NCBI GenBank assembly: GCA_021521415.1
Contig: JAIQDT010002041.1
Location: forward strand, 62,001-126,000
Source of the DNA: Bidens hawaiensis
Lineage: Eukaryota > Streptophyta > Magnoliopsida > Asterales > Asteraceae
Direction of reading: 5' to 3'
Length of the DNA: 64,000 bases
Position numbers and translations under genes: made by a program
The notes under the pieces: model-generated
The model's database searches: none
Told to the model about the DNA's origin: nothing
What the model saw: only the letters and a program-made list of their open reading frames with translations
In this document: positions 35,229-45,188 of the stretch, one piece after another
Position numbering within the stretch: the first letter of the stretch is position 1
How the letters are laid out: each line of letters begins with the position of its first letter

Positions 35229-37129
35229 GGTGGGATTTACACACACTACAAGGTGAAAACACACACAGAGGTTTGATCTTCACTTACAACCAAACATGGT
35301 GAATCTAGTTGAAAATGTTACTGTTTTTACTCTTGTTTTTTTTCACCGTTGATGAATAATAAGATCAAGGAAAAGGGTTGTGAAACTTTTTTGGAAACAT
35401 GAGAGAGGAGATGAAGATGAAACTGGTTTCAGGCCAGCTGGATTTCACATATTCCTTTGGTTTAAATAAACTCAACCAGTGGGTGTGGTTTGGTTAAAAT
35501 ATAACTGGGGTTAGGTGTGGTCTAGTCTGTCTAGCAATAGCATAGGTAGACTGGTTACTCTGCACACTACAGTATATTGGACACCTGTTGCATGTCAAAA
35601 TCAGACACATAAAATATTGCTAGATATTTTTTTATTTTAAGTGGATTGAGATCCTCTTTGTGATTTCAATACTGTAGTTTTACGTTTACATAAATATTTC
35701 TTTTTTTTAAGCAAATTTATTAGTTATTTTACATCTTCAATCCAAAATCTTAAAAATCACCGACAATTATCGGTTTTTAGTTTTTTTAAGCTAAACGTAT
35801 CATCCTATATGTTTAATCTGAGTAATAAAAAATGATGTGATGGGTTTACTAATGAAAAAACATATTCAATTAAAAATATAAAAAGATGAGTACTTTAACA
35901 TAACTCTTTTTTTTTAACAAATATCACCAAAACGTCTTTAAATACTCTTGGATTTCCAGATTATCATCAATTTAAAAATGAATTTTCCATAAAAAATTTT
36001 ATAATAAATCAAAGAATTTATGTAAATTTCGTTAACTTATTATTTTAAGAAACTACTTTGTTGATAAAATAGTTTATACCTACTAAATAATGGTGTTAGA
36101 GAAAGAAAATAATGTGAAAAGTACATAAAATAGATTTTTAAAGCTAAAGGCTACGTATTTTTATTATTTTATTCCATTACTTTATTTAAATTAATTTAAA
36201 ATTAAGGTTAAGTGTCAAACCTGGTGAACTTAGCTTAAGTTATCTGTATACAGGTGTCGGACGACTGACTTAAGTCTAATATATGCATTTTAACATGCAT
36301 TTATACAAGTAGATGCCTTCAAGTCTCAAACAAGTTAGCTTTTACGTCATGAAACAACAATTTTTTCACTCTAGAACTAAAGTTAAATATGATGAGCAAA
36401 TAAATAATACGCATGGTACAAGTGATTGGCCTAATAAGTAATAACAAGTCACCACAAAGGAAGAAAAATTAAAAATATCAACTCGGGAAAACATCCTCAA
36501 ACAAGTCGCTTTTTTGTCATGGAAAAACAATTTTATCACTCTAAAACTAAAGTTAAATATGATGAGCAAATAAAATAACCTAATAACAAGTCACCACGGA
36601 GGAAGAAAAATTAAAAATATCAACTCAGCCTGCCCCTCTACTAAGCTTCTGGGCCTTGGCCTCTAGCCATGCCCCTCCTAGGGATGGCATTGAACCCAAA
36701 CTTGATGAGCAAACCTAAAACATCTAGGACGGTAATTGATTATGAGATTTTCATAATTCTTTTTGCAAAGTATTTGACGTGTTTAGTAGTAGACGATATC
36801 CGATCGTATTTCTTAAAAATTAGCATATTCCCTTCAAAAATTTGACTTTACTTTCCATCAACCCAAGTTTAGTAATGGTTCATTCTAATAGAGTTTTGTA
36901 AGTAAAAATAACCTTTTCTTTTGAGCTTTTGAAAAATGTATTTAATAATATTAATTTTTATTGTTATTTTTATTTTTAATTGCGTTCTTTATTTCTTTTT
37001 CTATTATTATACAAAGCTTTATCCTTTTACAACATAATAAAATTTACATATTTTTATTTACTATAATCGTTAAAAACATAAATTTATATTAGCATTTGAA
37101 TCGTAAGAAAAATGAATGTGGTTGGCAAT
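35229..37129. other. Upstream region of the HD-Zip gene
   Basis: 35229-35470 (minus strand) likely holds the 5' UTR and core promoter; a TTTATTTAAA stretch at 35461-35470 is a possible TATA element, not proven. Further upstream DNA is AT-rich without genes, apart from the tandem duplication at 36319-36626. Confidence 0.45.
36319..36626. repeat. Two-copy tandem duplication (about 150-170 bp)
   Basis: The stretch with ACTAAAGTTAAATATGATGA and GGAAGAAAAATTAAAAATAT occurs twice (about 36319-36487 and 36488-36626). The second copy lacks about 30 bp in the middle. It lies about 1.1 kb upstream of the HD-Zip start codon. Confidence 0.85.
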
Positions 37130-37740
37130 TGAAGAGGTAGGTCCCAGCAGAGCCCAGTTGGACCCGCAGGACTCACCTTGAAGAGAGACGTCTGCGCAGA
37201 AACCAACTGGATCCGCAGGACCCACCATGCTCTGAGACGTGACGTCCTTACGCGCAGTACGCAAGCTGTTCCCGCAGGAAATACCTCCCAATGGTGAAGT
37301 ACTCCGCCTGTTCCCGCAGCTGCGGATACAAGCCATCAGGGAAGGCCACCCGCGCAGCAAGGCTACACGCACAAGGCACTTAGCTCTCAATAATTCAGTA
37401 GTCACCTGAAGGAATGAGCAAAGCCGGGAACAATCCCGCACAAAGGCGGGAGGGGGAATACTCCCGCCCAAATGAGCCAGTCCGTACGATACTGGAGGAT
37501 CTTTTGTACTGTACCTGACGAGGTATGGGCAAAAGATCTGACCAGAGATACGACAGCTCATTGACAACAGTATGGCGAGCAGCATGCTCTTGTACTGTAG
37601 GTCACTATTAGCCGCTGCCTACTCACCAACTCCTGTCATACCACGTGCATAGCCTGCAGTTGGTGGAAAAGGAATAGTACACAGCAGGCCTGGTCACTGT
37701 CGGCCGCTGCCTACCCACCAACTACCAGCATGGCACGTGT
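37130..37740 (+). repeat. Truncated Tat LTR fragment
   Basis: Starts TGAAGAGGTAGG and matches the first about 600 bp of the 37906-38924 LTR family, more closely the variant at 15397-16392. It breaks off at GGCACGTG, before the TATA and R/U5 part. No target duplication could be paired. It is separated from the full Tat element by about 165 bp of unrelated DNA. Confidence 0.85.
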
Positions 37741-37905
37741 ACTATTCCAATATAAGACCGAAATTACCAATATCCGGTTGTAATTCATAGATCCCTCCAA
37801 AGGGCCTCTCCACCTCACATGCATACGTATCATAAGCGCTGAGTTAAACATGGTGTAACGACGAAACATGGAATTTTTTCTTTTATTAATAAGCTTTAAT
37901 ATAAG

Positions 37906-38924
37906 TGAAGAGGTAGGTCCCAGCAGAGACCAGTTGGTCCCGCAAGACTCACCTGGAGCAGGGACGTCTGCGCAAAGGCCATCTGCTCCCGCAGGACCCA
38001 CCATGCTCATAGGATCTTACGCGCAGTACACAAGCTGAACACGCAGGGAAAGCCTCCCAATGGTGAAGTACCCCGCCTGTTCCCGCAGTTGCGGATACAA
38101 GCCATCAGGAAAGGCTACCCGCAGACAGCAGGGCTACACGCACAAGACATTAGCTACTTCAGTAGTCACATGAAGGGATGAGCAAGGCGGGAACAATCCC
38201 GCCTAAATGAGCCAGTCTGATTCTGAAAGATCTCTTGTACCATACCTACAGAAGTATGGATAGGACAGACGATCTGACCAGAACAGCCCATGAGCCAATC
38301 ACAGGGTGACAGCTCATCGACAACAGGACGAGGAGGAGCACCCTCTAGTACTGTTTGTCACTATTAGCCGCTGCCTACTCACCAACCCTTACTGAGGAGC
38401 ATGCGCGGCCTACAGTTGGTGGAATAGTGTTACTGTTGGCCGTAACCTATTCACCAACCAGCATGGCCTGCGTACAATCCACAGTAAGTAGGACGTGCAT
38501 AATCTACAGTTGGTGGAATAGTGCAGCCGACTTTGTTACTGTTGGCCGTAACCTACCCACCAACCAGTATGGCCTGTGCATAGTCCACTGTTGGTTGAAA
38601 AGGAATACTATTCAGCCGGCTGTACCTTCTAGAAAACCTACCTTCGGCTATAAATACTCCAACATCTTGGAATGGTAAGATCATCTGCTATCCAGTTATC
38701 TAGCAATCTCTTAATATACACTTATATTCAGAGCAACCTAGTCTGATTCTCACGCCGGAGGGTGGTCACAAGGAGGAACCCCCCCCTTCTCAGTGACGAG
38801 CTTACGGTGTTTGTTTTGCAGGTCTCCTGAAGGACAGCCTTCTCAGCTAGACCTCATTCGTGGGAAACATTACTTAACCCTCAGATTATCTATAATCTGT
38901 ACCGGGTCACTTAGTGTTTCTTCA
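37906..38924 (+). repeat. 5' LTR of full-length Tat element
   Basis: TGAAGAGGTAGG to GTGTTTCTTCA. The U3 part contains diverged subrepeats of the form CCAACCAGCATGGCC, GTTGGTGGAATAGTG and TTGGCCGTAACC (about 38375-38590). A TATA box (CTATAAATA, 38648-38656) precedes a probable R region. Confidence 0.95.
38648..38656 (+). promoter_or_regulatory. LTR TATA box, Tat element
   Basis: CTATAAATA after GCCGGCTGTACC. It is conserved in all LTR copies here (for example near 30108 and 22200, on the minus strand), which supports a core promoter for gag-pol transcription. Confidence 0.65.
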
Positions 38925-38940
38925 TTGGCGCCATCCGTGC
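38925..38940 (+). other. Primer-binding site of Tat element
   Basis: TTGGCGCCATCCGTGC directly abuts the 5' LTR. TGGCGCC is the usual first part of Tat-lineage primer-binding sites; the exact tRNA is not assigned. Confidence 0.8.
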
Positions 38941-38982
38941 ATAAAAGCTAGAACTATTTTAGTTTTCACAATTTCTGAAGAA

Positions 38983-40578
38983 ATGGTTAACGTTACTCCG
39001 GTCCAAAGGCCTGTAACTGACCAAGAAACCCCGGTAACCACCCCAGCAACTGGGGGGAACACCGGCGGTTAAACAATCCTTACGAACACTACCCCGACTA
39101 CCCAAGCCGGGGCAAGTGGAGTAAATATTCCATTGGGGTTCACCGATACCCAACTGGAAAAACGAACGAAGGTCCCTCGCCAAACACTAGATCAAGTGAA
39201 GGCGTGGGCCGAAGCACGGCAAAGAGAATTCCAAGCCGAATTGGATGAACGCTTGCGTTCAGCTCAACATGCTGACGAATTCACCAGTACTCGCCAACAC
39301 CTCAATATGAGCAGTGACTGCGAGTACTCAGAAGATGAGTTGGAGTCTGATACCGACGCGAACCCTCGCCATAAGGCGAAAGGGAAGCGTAAGGACACGG
39401 ACGTCCAACCAAAAAGGAATTTTGGGGAAGCTTTTAAACCAATCGCGGAGAGAAACCCGCGTGACTTCTCCAAAACCTTTAGACCAACTGCCACAAATGC
39501 AGGAAGGTCAAAATTCGCAAGAGACATTGCGGAGGCAATCGCCCCGAGAAGTGCCAAACAAATGTCAAACATTGGCACTTATGATGGTCTATCTGACCCA
39601 GACGACCATCTGAACAGGTTCATTGCGGGGGCTACCGTCAGCAACTGGACGGAACCCACGTGGTGCTACATGTTCCAAATGACTCTGGTCGGAGCAGCCA
39701 GGGCATGGTTCGATCGTTTACCGATCCACCACATATATGACTGGGCGGACTTTCAGAACAAGTTCAGCCAGCACTTCAGCCAACAGAGGAAGTACACTGA
39801 AGAGCAGTGGACGATCCTCAACTGCGTGAGAGAGGAGGATGAATCTTTACTAGACTTCATCACTCGCTTCAACTCTAAAAAGCTTAGTCTCGGCAACATA
39901 AGTGAGGATCTGGTTCGCGCCGCCTTCATCCAAGGCGCCGAATACCCAGAACTTATCCGCACGTTGACGGGTAAGGATGGCATGCCATCCACATGGGATG
40001 CCATCATGACGGCGGCAAAGCGCTTTGCCGAGACGGAAAAGCAACTGGGAAGGGACCTTCCCCAGAGTACGCACCTCTACACGCAGAGGACAAGAGAGAA
40101 CAATGTCCGGATCGCCCGGCAGAACAAAAAGAGGAGGCTAGGTATTTGGCAGTCAAGGGTAAACTTTGACACCTCATCCAGCTCTCGCCCTCTTGTTGGC
40201 GGAAGGGACAACACACACCCTTCAAATCAAAAACACCGGTGGACGCCACTCACAAAGAGCGTCACGGAGATATTTGCCACGGAAAAATTGCCATGGCCCA
40301 AAGCCCCATCGATCCGGCAGAAACCTAATGCGGATCAAAGCAAATCCTGTGATTTCCACGGGACAAAGGGTCATGGTACTGAAGAGTGCACATCCTTGAA
40401 GGATATTATTGAAACATTTGTTAAGGATGGAAGGCTTGCACATCTCGTGGCATCGATCAGGAAGGGAGGAAGGAATGACAACCGGTACAGAGGTAACGGA
40501 CGAAAGCCCGTCGACATCAGCATCAACATGGTTCATGGCAAGGTCAGAGGAAGAAAAAGACAGGTGATAGAACCATGA
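38983..40578 (+). pseudogene. gag: Tat gag with early stop
   Basis: The expected ATG is at 38983 (MVNVTPVQRP, parallel to MVKETPVTT of the pol-less copy). TAA at 39070-39072 (codon 30) interrupts it; the frame is then open to TGA at 40576-40578. The next in-frame ATG is at 39307 (MSSDCEYSED), inside Gag. The core matches Tat Gag (YDGLSDPDDHLNRF, GAARAWFDRLP) and ends with a zinc-knuckle-like CDFHGTKGHGTEEC and a basic tail (RGRKRQ). Either Gag starts downstream or this copy makes none. Pol follows in the same frame, so the TGA may be a readthrough stop or a mutated Trp codon. Confidence 0.85.
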
Positions 40579-40596
40579 GCGTGGAAGGAAGCTGAG

Positions 40597-43500
40597 GTGC
40601 GCTTCCCGCGAGTGCCAGGAGGCCCCAGCAAAGAAGGCCCCATCGTCATCAGAAGCCAGCTGGGGCACTACATCACCTCCCGCACTCTTGCTGACAACGG
40701 CGCTTCGTCGACAGTGATGTACAGGCAGTTCTTTGATAAGCTGGATGATGAAGACAAGGAACGCTTGGAAACGGTCTACGCTTCAATGGAAGGGTTTGAT
40801 GGCAGTACAGAAACACCCCTGGGTATCCTATCTTTCCCCGTTACTCTTACTGATGGGAATCATTCACGCACAGAAGACGTGGATTTTGTCGTGATGAAAA
40901 AGCCACACCACACATACGACATCCTATTCGAAAGAGATGGGATGGCAAGATTCAACGCCGTGGTATCTTCAGTCCACGGCATGATGGGATGGCCAACAGC
41001 TGAGGGTGTAGCAATGATCTCTGGCATTCCCCAGGTATGCATTGCATCTGTCTCATCTAAACCCAAACTGAAGAAGGCTAAACCAACCATCACTGAACCG
41101 GAAAAATGGGCCTTCAATGGCAAATACCCCGACCAGGCCGTTACCATTGGACCAACAATTGTTGATCCCACCCGCACCTTACTCAAGCGCTTACTGCAGA
41201 AAAACGCTGACATCTTTGCGTGGACACCAGCTGACATGACTGGTGTACCCCGAAGTAAGGCGGAGCATAAGCTCAAATGCGATCCGGCTGTTACGCCAAT
41301 CGTACAAAAGCGCAGGGTAATGGGGCCTGAACAAACTAACGCGTGTAGAACCCAAGTCAAGGAACTCCTTGACGCAGGCATCGTACGCGTTAGTAGATAT
41401 CAAACATGGGTTGCAAATCCCGTAATGGTACCGAAGAATGACAAACAATGGCGCATGTGCATAGATTTCAAAGATTTGAACAAAGCATGCCCCAAAGATT
41501 GTTATCCGTTACCAGAAATTGATCTCAAAGTGGATTCGTTGGCGCCATTTCGCCTTAAATGCTTCTTGGATGCGTATAAGGGGTACCACCAAATCCACAT
41601 GGCCATTGATGACCAGGACAAAACCGCATTTCGGACGCCCGATGGTACATTTTGTTATAAAATGATGCCATTCGGACTTAAGAATGCAGGGTCCACGTAC
41701 CAACGACTAATGGACAAAGAGTTTCATGCCCAAATCGGGAGAAACTTGGAAGTCTATATGGATGATTTGGTCATCAAAAGCCTCGAGCCTGAGGCGATGT
41801 TGAAAGACATTGAAGAAACTTTCAACACGCTCCGAAAGATAAACATGAAGCTCAACCCGAGCAAGTGTTCATTTGGGATGGAAGAAGGGAAGTTCTTGGG
41901 AGTCATTGTTACTAAAGATGGCTTTAGAGCGAACCCTGAAAAGGTCGAAGCCATTGTTAAAATGGAATCACCTACCACCATCAAACAGGCTCAGACACTG
42001 AATGGGCGACTAGTCGCACTTAATCGCTTCTTGGCAAACCATGCGGATAAGTCGTTTCCTTTCGTGTCAACACTGAGAAACTGCCTGAAGAAAACGCACT
42101 TCCGCTGGACACCAGAAGCGGAAGCAGCTTTTCAGGAGATTCGGTCACGCCTGATCGAACTTCCAACGCTTACAGCACCACAAGCGGGAGAGGAGTTAAT
42201 CCTATACCTTTCCGCAACAGATAGAGCAACCGGGGCAGTCTTGCTAGTAGAACGAAAGGGCATCCAGATGCCAATCTATTATGTTAGCCGTGTACTAACA
42301 GACGTAGAAACCCGGTACTCTACCCTCGAAAAATTGGTCTTAGCACTTATACACGCTTCACGCAGGTTAAGACGATATTTCCAGGGCCACCCAATCACCA
42401 TTCTCACCAACTTCAAACTCTCAAATGTTCTAGGCAAACCCGAATTATCGGGACGTCTAGCCAAATGGGCAATTGAATTGGGAGAATATGCAATTAAGTA
42501 CAAGCCAAGACCAGCCATAAAAGGCCAGGTCTTGGCCGATTTTATTGCAGAAGTCCCCGTTTCGCGGGAAAAAGAGTGCCAGGAGGAGGCTCAACCCTCC
42601 CCAGCACAGGACGTCAATGATGTCTGGCGACTCTACACTGATGGAGCAGCCAGTAACGAGGGTTCAGGCGCAGGGTTAAAATTAACCAACCCAGCAGGCC
42701 AAGAATATACTTACGCTATTCGGCTGGACTTTCCAAGTACGAATAACGAAGCCGAATATGAAGCATTCTTGGCCGGTTTGAGAATTGCGCGTAAGATGGG
42801 AGTGAAAAACTTAGAAGCCCACGTGGATTCCATGCTGGTGGCCAACCAAATAAATGGAACATACACGGCTGTGAATGACACCATGGCCCTGTACCTCGCC
42901 CAGGCAAAAACCCTTATGCGTGATTTTAGTGATTGTAAAGTCATACACGTCAAGCGCAGTGAAAACAAATCTGCGGATGCGTTAAGCAAGCTTGCATCAC
43001 TAGCCTTCACCCACTTGGGAAAGGACATCCGCATTGAACTCCTCGAAGCACCATCAGTCCCGCACAAGGAAATTTGTGTCATCCAGAACAATACAGAAAC
43101 ATGGATGACACCAATAATAAATTACCTTGCAGCAGGAATACTACCAGAGTCAAAAACACAGGCAAGAAAACTACGCTGTAAAGCACTGAATTATCAACTC
43201 GTCAATGACATCCTTTACAGACGTAACTTTCTTGGCCCACTCTTGAGATGCGTGGACAACCAAGATGCCGACTACCTCCTAAGGGAAGTACACGAAGGCA
43301 TCTGTGGGGTACACGCAGGCCCCCGCGCTGTTGTAGCCAAGCTAAACAACGCGGGATACTTTTGGCCGGGGATGCATACGGATGCACTGGCATACATCAG
43401 AAAATGCAGGTCTTGCCAGCTTTACGCACCTAACATGCATCGCCCAAAAAACGAACTGGTTCCAGTCACTTCTTCGTGGCCATTTCAGAAGTGGGCCATC

Positions 43501-44331
43501 GATGTGACAGGCCCATTTCCTACAGCAGCAGGAAATGTTCAGTTCCTAGTGGTAGCCATCGACTACTTCACCAAGTGGATAGAAGCAAAACCTTTAGCCC
43601 AAACAACCGCAAAGCATATCAAAAAATTTATTTGGGAATTTATAATTTGTCGTTTTGGACTTCCACAGAATTTGGTGAGCGATAACGGCACCAACTTTGC
43701 TGACAAGAAGCTACAACAGTGGCTGAAAGAACTTCAAATCACCCACACCTTTACCTCAGTGGCACACCCGCAAGGTAATGGTGAGGTGGAGAGAGCAAAC
43801 AAGAGCATCGTCGAAGGCATCAAGAAAAGACTTTTGAAACACAGATCCGGCTGGGTGGACGAGCTTCCGCACGTCCTTTGGGCAAACAGAACGCTGAAGA
43901 AGGCCAGTACGGGGGAAACCCCGTTCAGCCTCACTTATGGCACGGAAGCCATGGTACCGGTCGAAATTGGTCTACCCTCACCAAGGGTCTTGAGTCAGCC
44001 AGAAGACAATGATGCGGAAAGACGGTTGGATCTTATGCTAACCGAGGAACGCAGAGATTTAGCCGCAGTGCGTGAAGAGAATTACAAACGACAAATGCAA
44101 AAGTACTACAACACGCGGGTAAAACTCTGCAACTTCAAGGAAGGAGACTACATACTGCGTAACAACGAGGCTTCGAACCAAGAACGCCCAGGAAAGTTGG
44201 CCCCAGTCTGGGAAGGGCCATATGTTATCAAACAAGTTCTGGGAAAGGGCGCATACCGGCTCGAAAGGCTCGATGGCACTCCCATCCCAAGAACATGGAA
44301 TGGAGCTCAATTACGCAAATGTTATAGGTAG
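40597..44331 (+). CDS. pol: Tat pol polyprotein (PR-RT-RNase H-aRNase H-integrase)
   Basis: About 1244 residues. Aspartic protease near residue 33 reads ADNGAS instead of the usual DTG or DSG. Reverse transcriptase: DLNKACPKDCYPLP, FLDAYKGYHQI, YMDD near 387-390. The first RNase H is degenerate (LYLSATDRATG lacks the first catalytic Asp), a known Tat feature. A second RNase H starts near 680 (YTDGAASNEGSGAG, TNNEAEYEA, SADALSKLAS) with intact acidic residues. Integrase: HHCC zinc motif near 890-940, core Asp (DVTGPF), Asp (SDNGTN) and Glu (GNGEVERAN). No methionine begins the conserved region; translation probably continues from gag, whose frame is the same and is separated by the TGA at 40576. 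Ends at 44331, 0.86 kb from the convergent antisense gene. Confidence 0.93.
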   Translation: MRFPRVPGGPSKEGPIVIRSQLGHYITSRTLADNGASSTVMYRQFFDKLDDEDKERLETVYASMEGFDGSTETPLGILSFPVTLTDGNHSRTEDVDFVVMKKPHHTYDILFERDGMARFNAVVSSVHGMMGWPTAEGVAMISGIPQVCIASVSSKPKLKKAKPTITEPEKWAFNGKYPDQAVTIGPTIVDPTRTLLKRLLQKNADIFAWTPADMTGVPRSKAEHKLKCDPAVTPIVQKRRVMGPEQTNACRTQVKELLDAGIVRVSRYQTWVANPVMVPKNDKQWRMCIDFKDLNKACPKDCYPLPEIDLKVDSLAPFRLKCFLDAYKGYHQIHMAIDDQDKTAFRTPDGTFCYKMMPFGLKNAGSTYQRLMDKEFHAQIGRNLEVYMDDLVIKSLEPEAMLKDIEETFNTLRKINMKLNPSKCSFGMEEGKFLGVIVTKDGFRANPEKVEAIVKMESPTTIKQAQTLNGRLVALNRFLANHADKSFPFVSTLRNCLKKTHFRWTPEAEAAFQEIRSRLIELPTLTAPQAGEELILYLSATDRATGAVLLVERKGIQMPIYYVSRVLTDVETRYSTLEKLVLALIHASRRLRRYFQGHPITILTNFKLSNVLGKPELSGRLAKWAIELGEYAIKYKPRPAIKGQVLADFIAEVPVSREKECQEEAQPSPAQDVNDVWRLYTDGAASNEGSGAGLKLTNPAGQEYTYAIRLDFPSTNNEAEYEAFLAGLRIARKMGVKNLEAHVDSMLVANQINGTYTAVNDTMALYLAQAKTLMRDFSDCKVIHVKRSENKSADALSKLASLAFTHLGKDIRIELLEAPSVPHKEICVIQNNTETWMTPIINYLAAGILPESKTQARKLRCKALNYQLVNDILYRRNFLGPLLRCVDNQDADYLLREVHEGICGVHAGPRAVVAKLNNAGYFWPGMHTDALAYIRKCRSCQLYAPNMHRPKNELVPVTSSWPFQKWAIDVTGPFPTAAGNVQFLVVAIDYFTKWIEAKPLAQTTAKHIKKFIWEFIICRFGLPQNLVSDNGTNFADKKLQQWLKELQITHTFTSVAHPQGNGEVERANKSIVEGIKKRLLKHRSGWVDELPHVLWANRTLKKASTGETPFSLTYGTEAMVPVEIGLPSPRVLSQPEDNDAERRLDLMLTEERRDLAAVREENYKRQMQKYYNTRVKLCNFKEGDYILRNNEASNQERPGKLAPVWEGPYVIKQVLGKGAYRLERLDGTPIPRTWNGAQLRKCYR

Positions 44332-45188
44332 ATCAATTCCAATACTTGTAAAGAAAAGGCCAAGAGCCACTTCTAATGGAAATGATTTTCCTTTCATAAT
44401 ATGTTTACCTTTATTCTTATGAACTCCCCGCTGGTGCCGGTGTTTACCATAAAGGGGGAGAAGTAAGTCGTTACGTGTGGAAGGCGGCAAAACCCGCATA
44501 AACACAACGTTAAAAATAAGGGAAACCTACACGCAGGTAGGATGTAAGTAAAGTTTAGCCATCCTTGTAAGTGCAAGTGACGGTCTTATCCGCACAATCA
44601 CAAATAAGGAAGCAAAACTTTAAACTATCATTTACCACGTTCAAAGGTTATCCTAAAAAAAAAAAAATAAATAAATAAATACAAGGAAAAAAGGAAACCC
44701 TACACGCAGGTCAGGTATGGGTAAAGTTTAGCCATCCTACCAAGTGCAAGTGACGGTTCTATCCGCACAATCACGAAGGAGGAAGTGAAACTTTAACCCA
44801 CTATCAACCACGTTCAAAGGTTAACTTATCCTAAATACTTAGAAATGAGGAAAACCTGCACGCAGGTCAGATAAAGGTTAAAGTTTAGCCATCCTACCAA
44901 GTGCAAGTGACGGTTCTACCCGCACAATCACGAAAGAGGAAGCGAAACTTTAACCCATCATCAACCACGTTCAAGAGGTTAACTTATTCTAGAACACTTG
45001 GAAAATTGCTAAGTTAAACTAAGTATGCAAGTCATGAGTTTATAAAGCAAGGAATCCAAAGAAGGAAATAACAATCTTATACGCAAAAAAGATTTATATT
45101 TCAATAATATATTACAAGAATGGCCGGGTTACTACCCGCCTAGAAGAGAATCTATACAAGTTTAAGCAATGGAAAGGGATCTTCGGGG
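44332..45188. repeat. Tandem repeats between convergent pol and antisense gene
   Basis: From about 44480 to 44990 three to four units of about 140 bp carry GTAAAGTTTAGCCATCC, AAGTGCAAGTGACGGT and ACCACGTTCAAAGGTTA. They are the inverted equivalent of the array at 27560-27870 in the pol-less copy. Both transcription units point into this block, so poly(A) signals for each should lie here (for example the AT-rich 45060-45115 on the minus strand). Confidence 0.75.
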
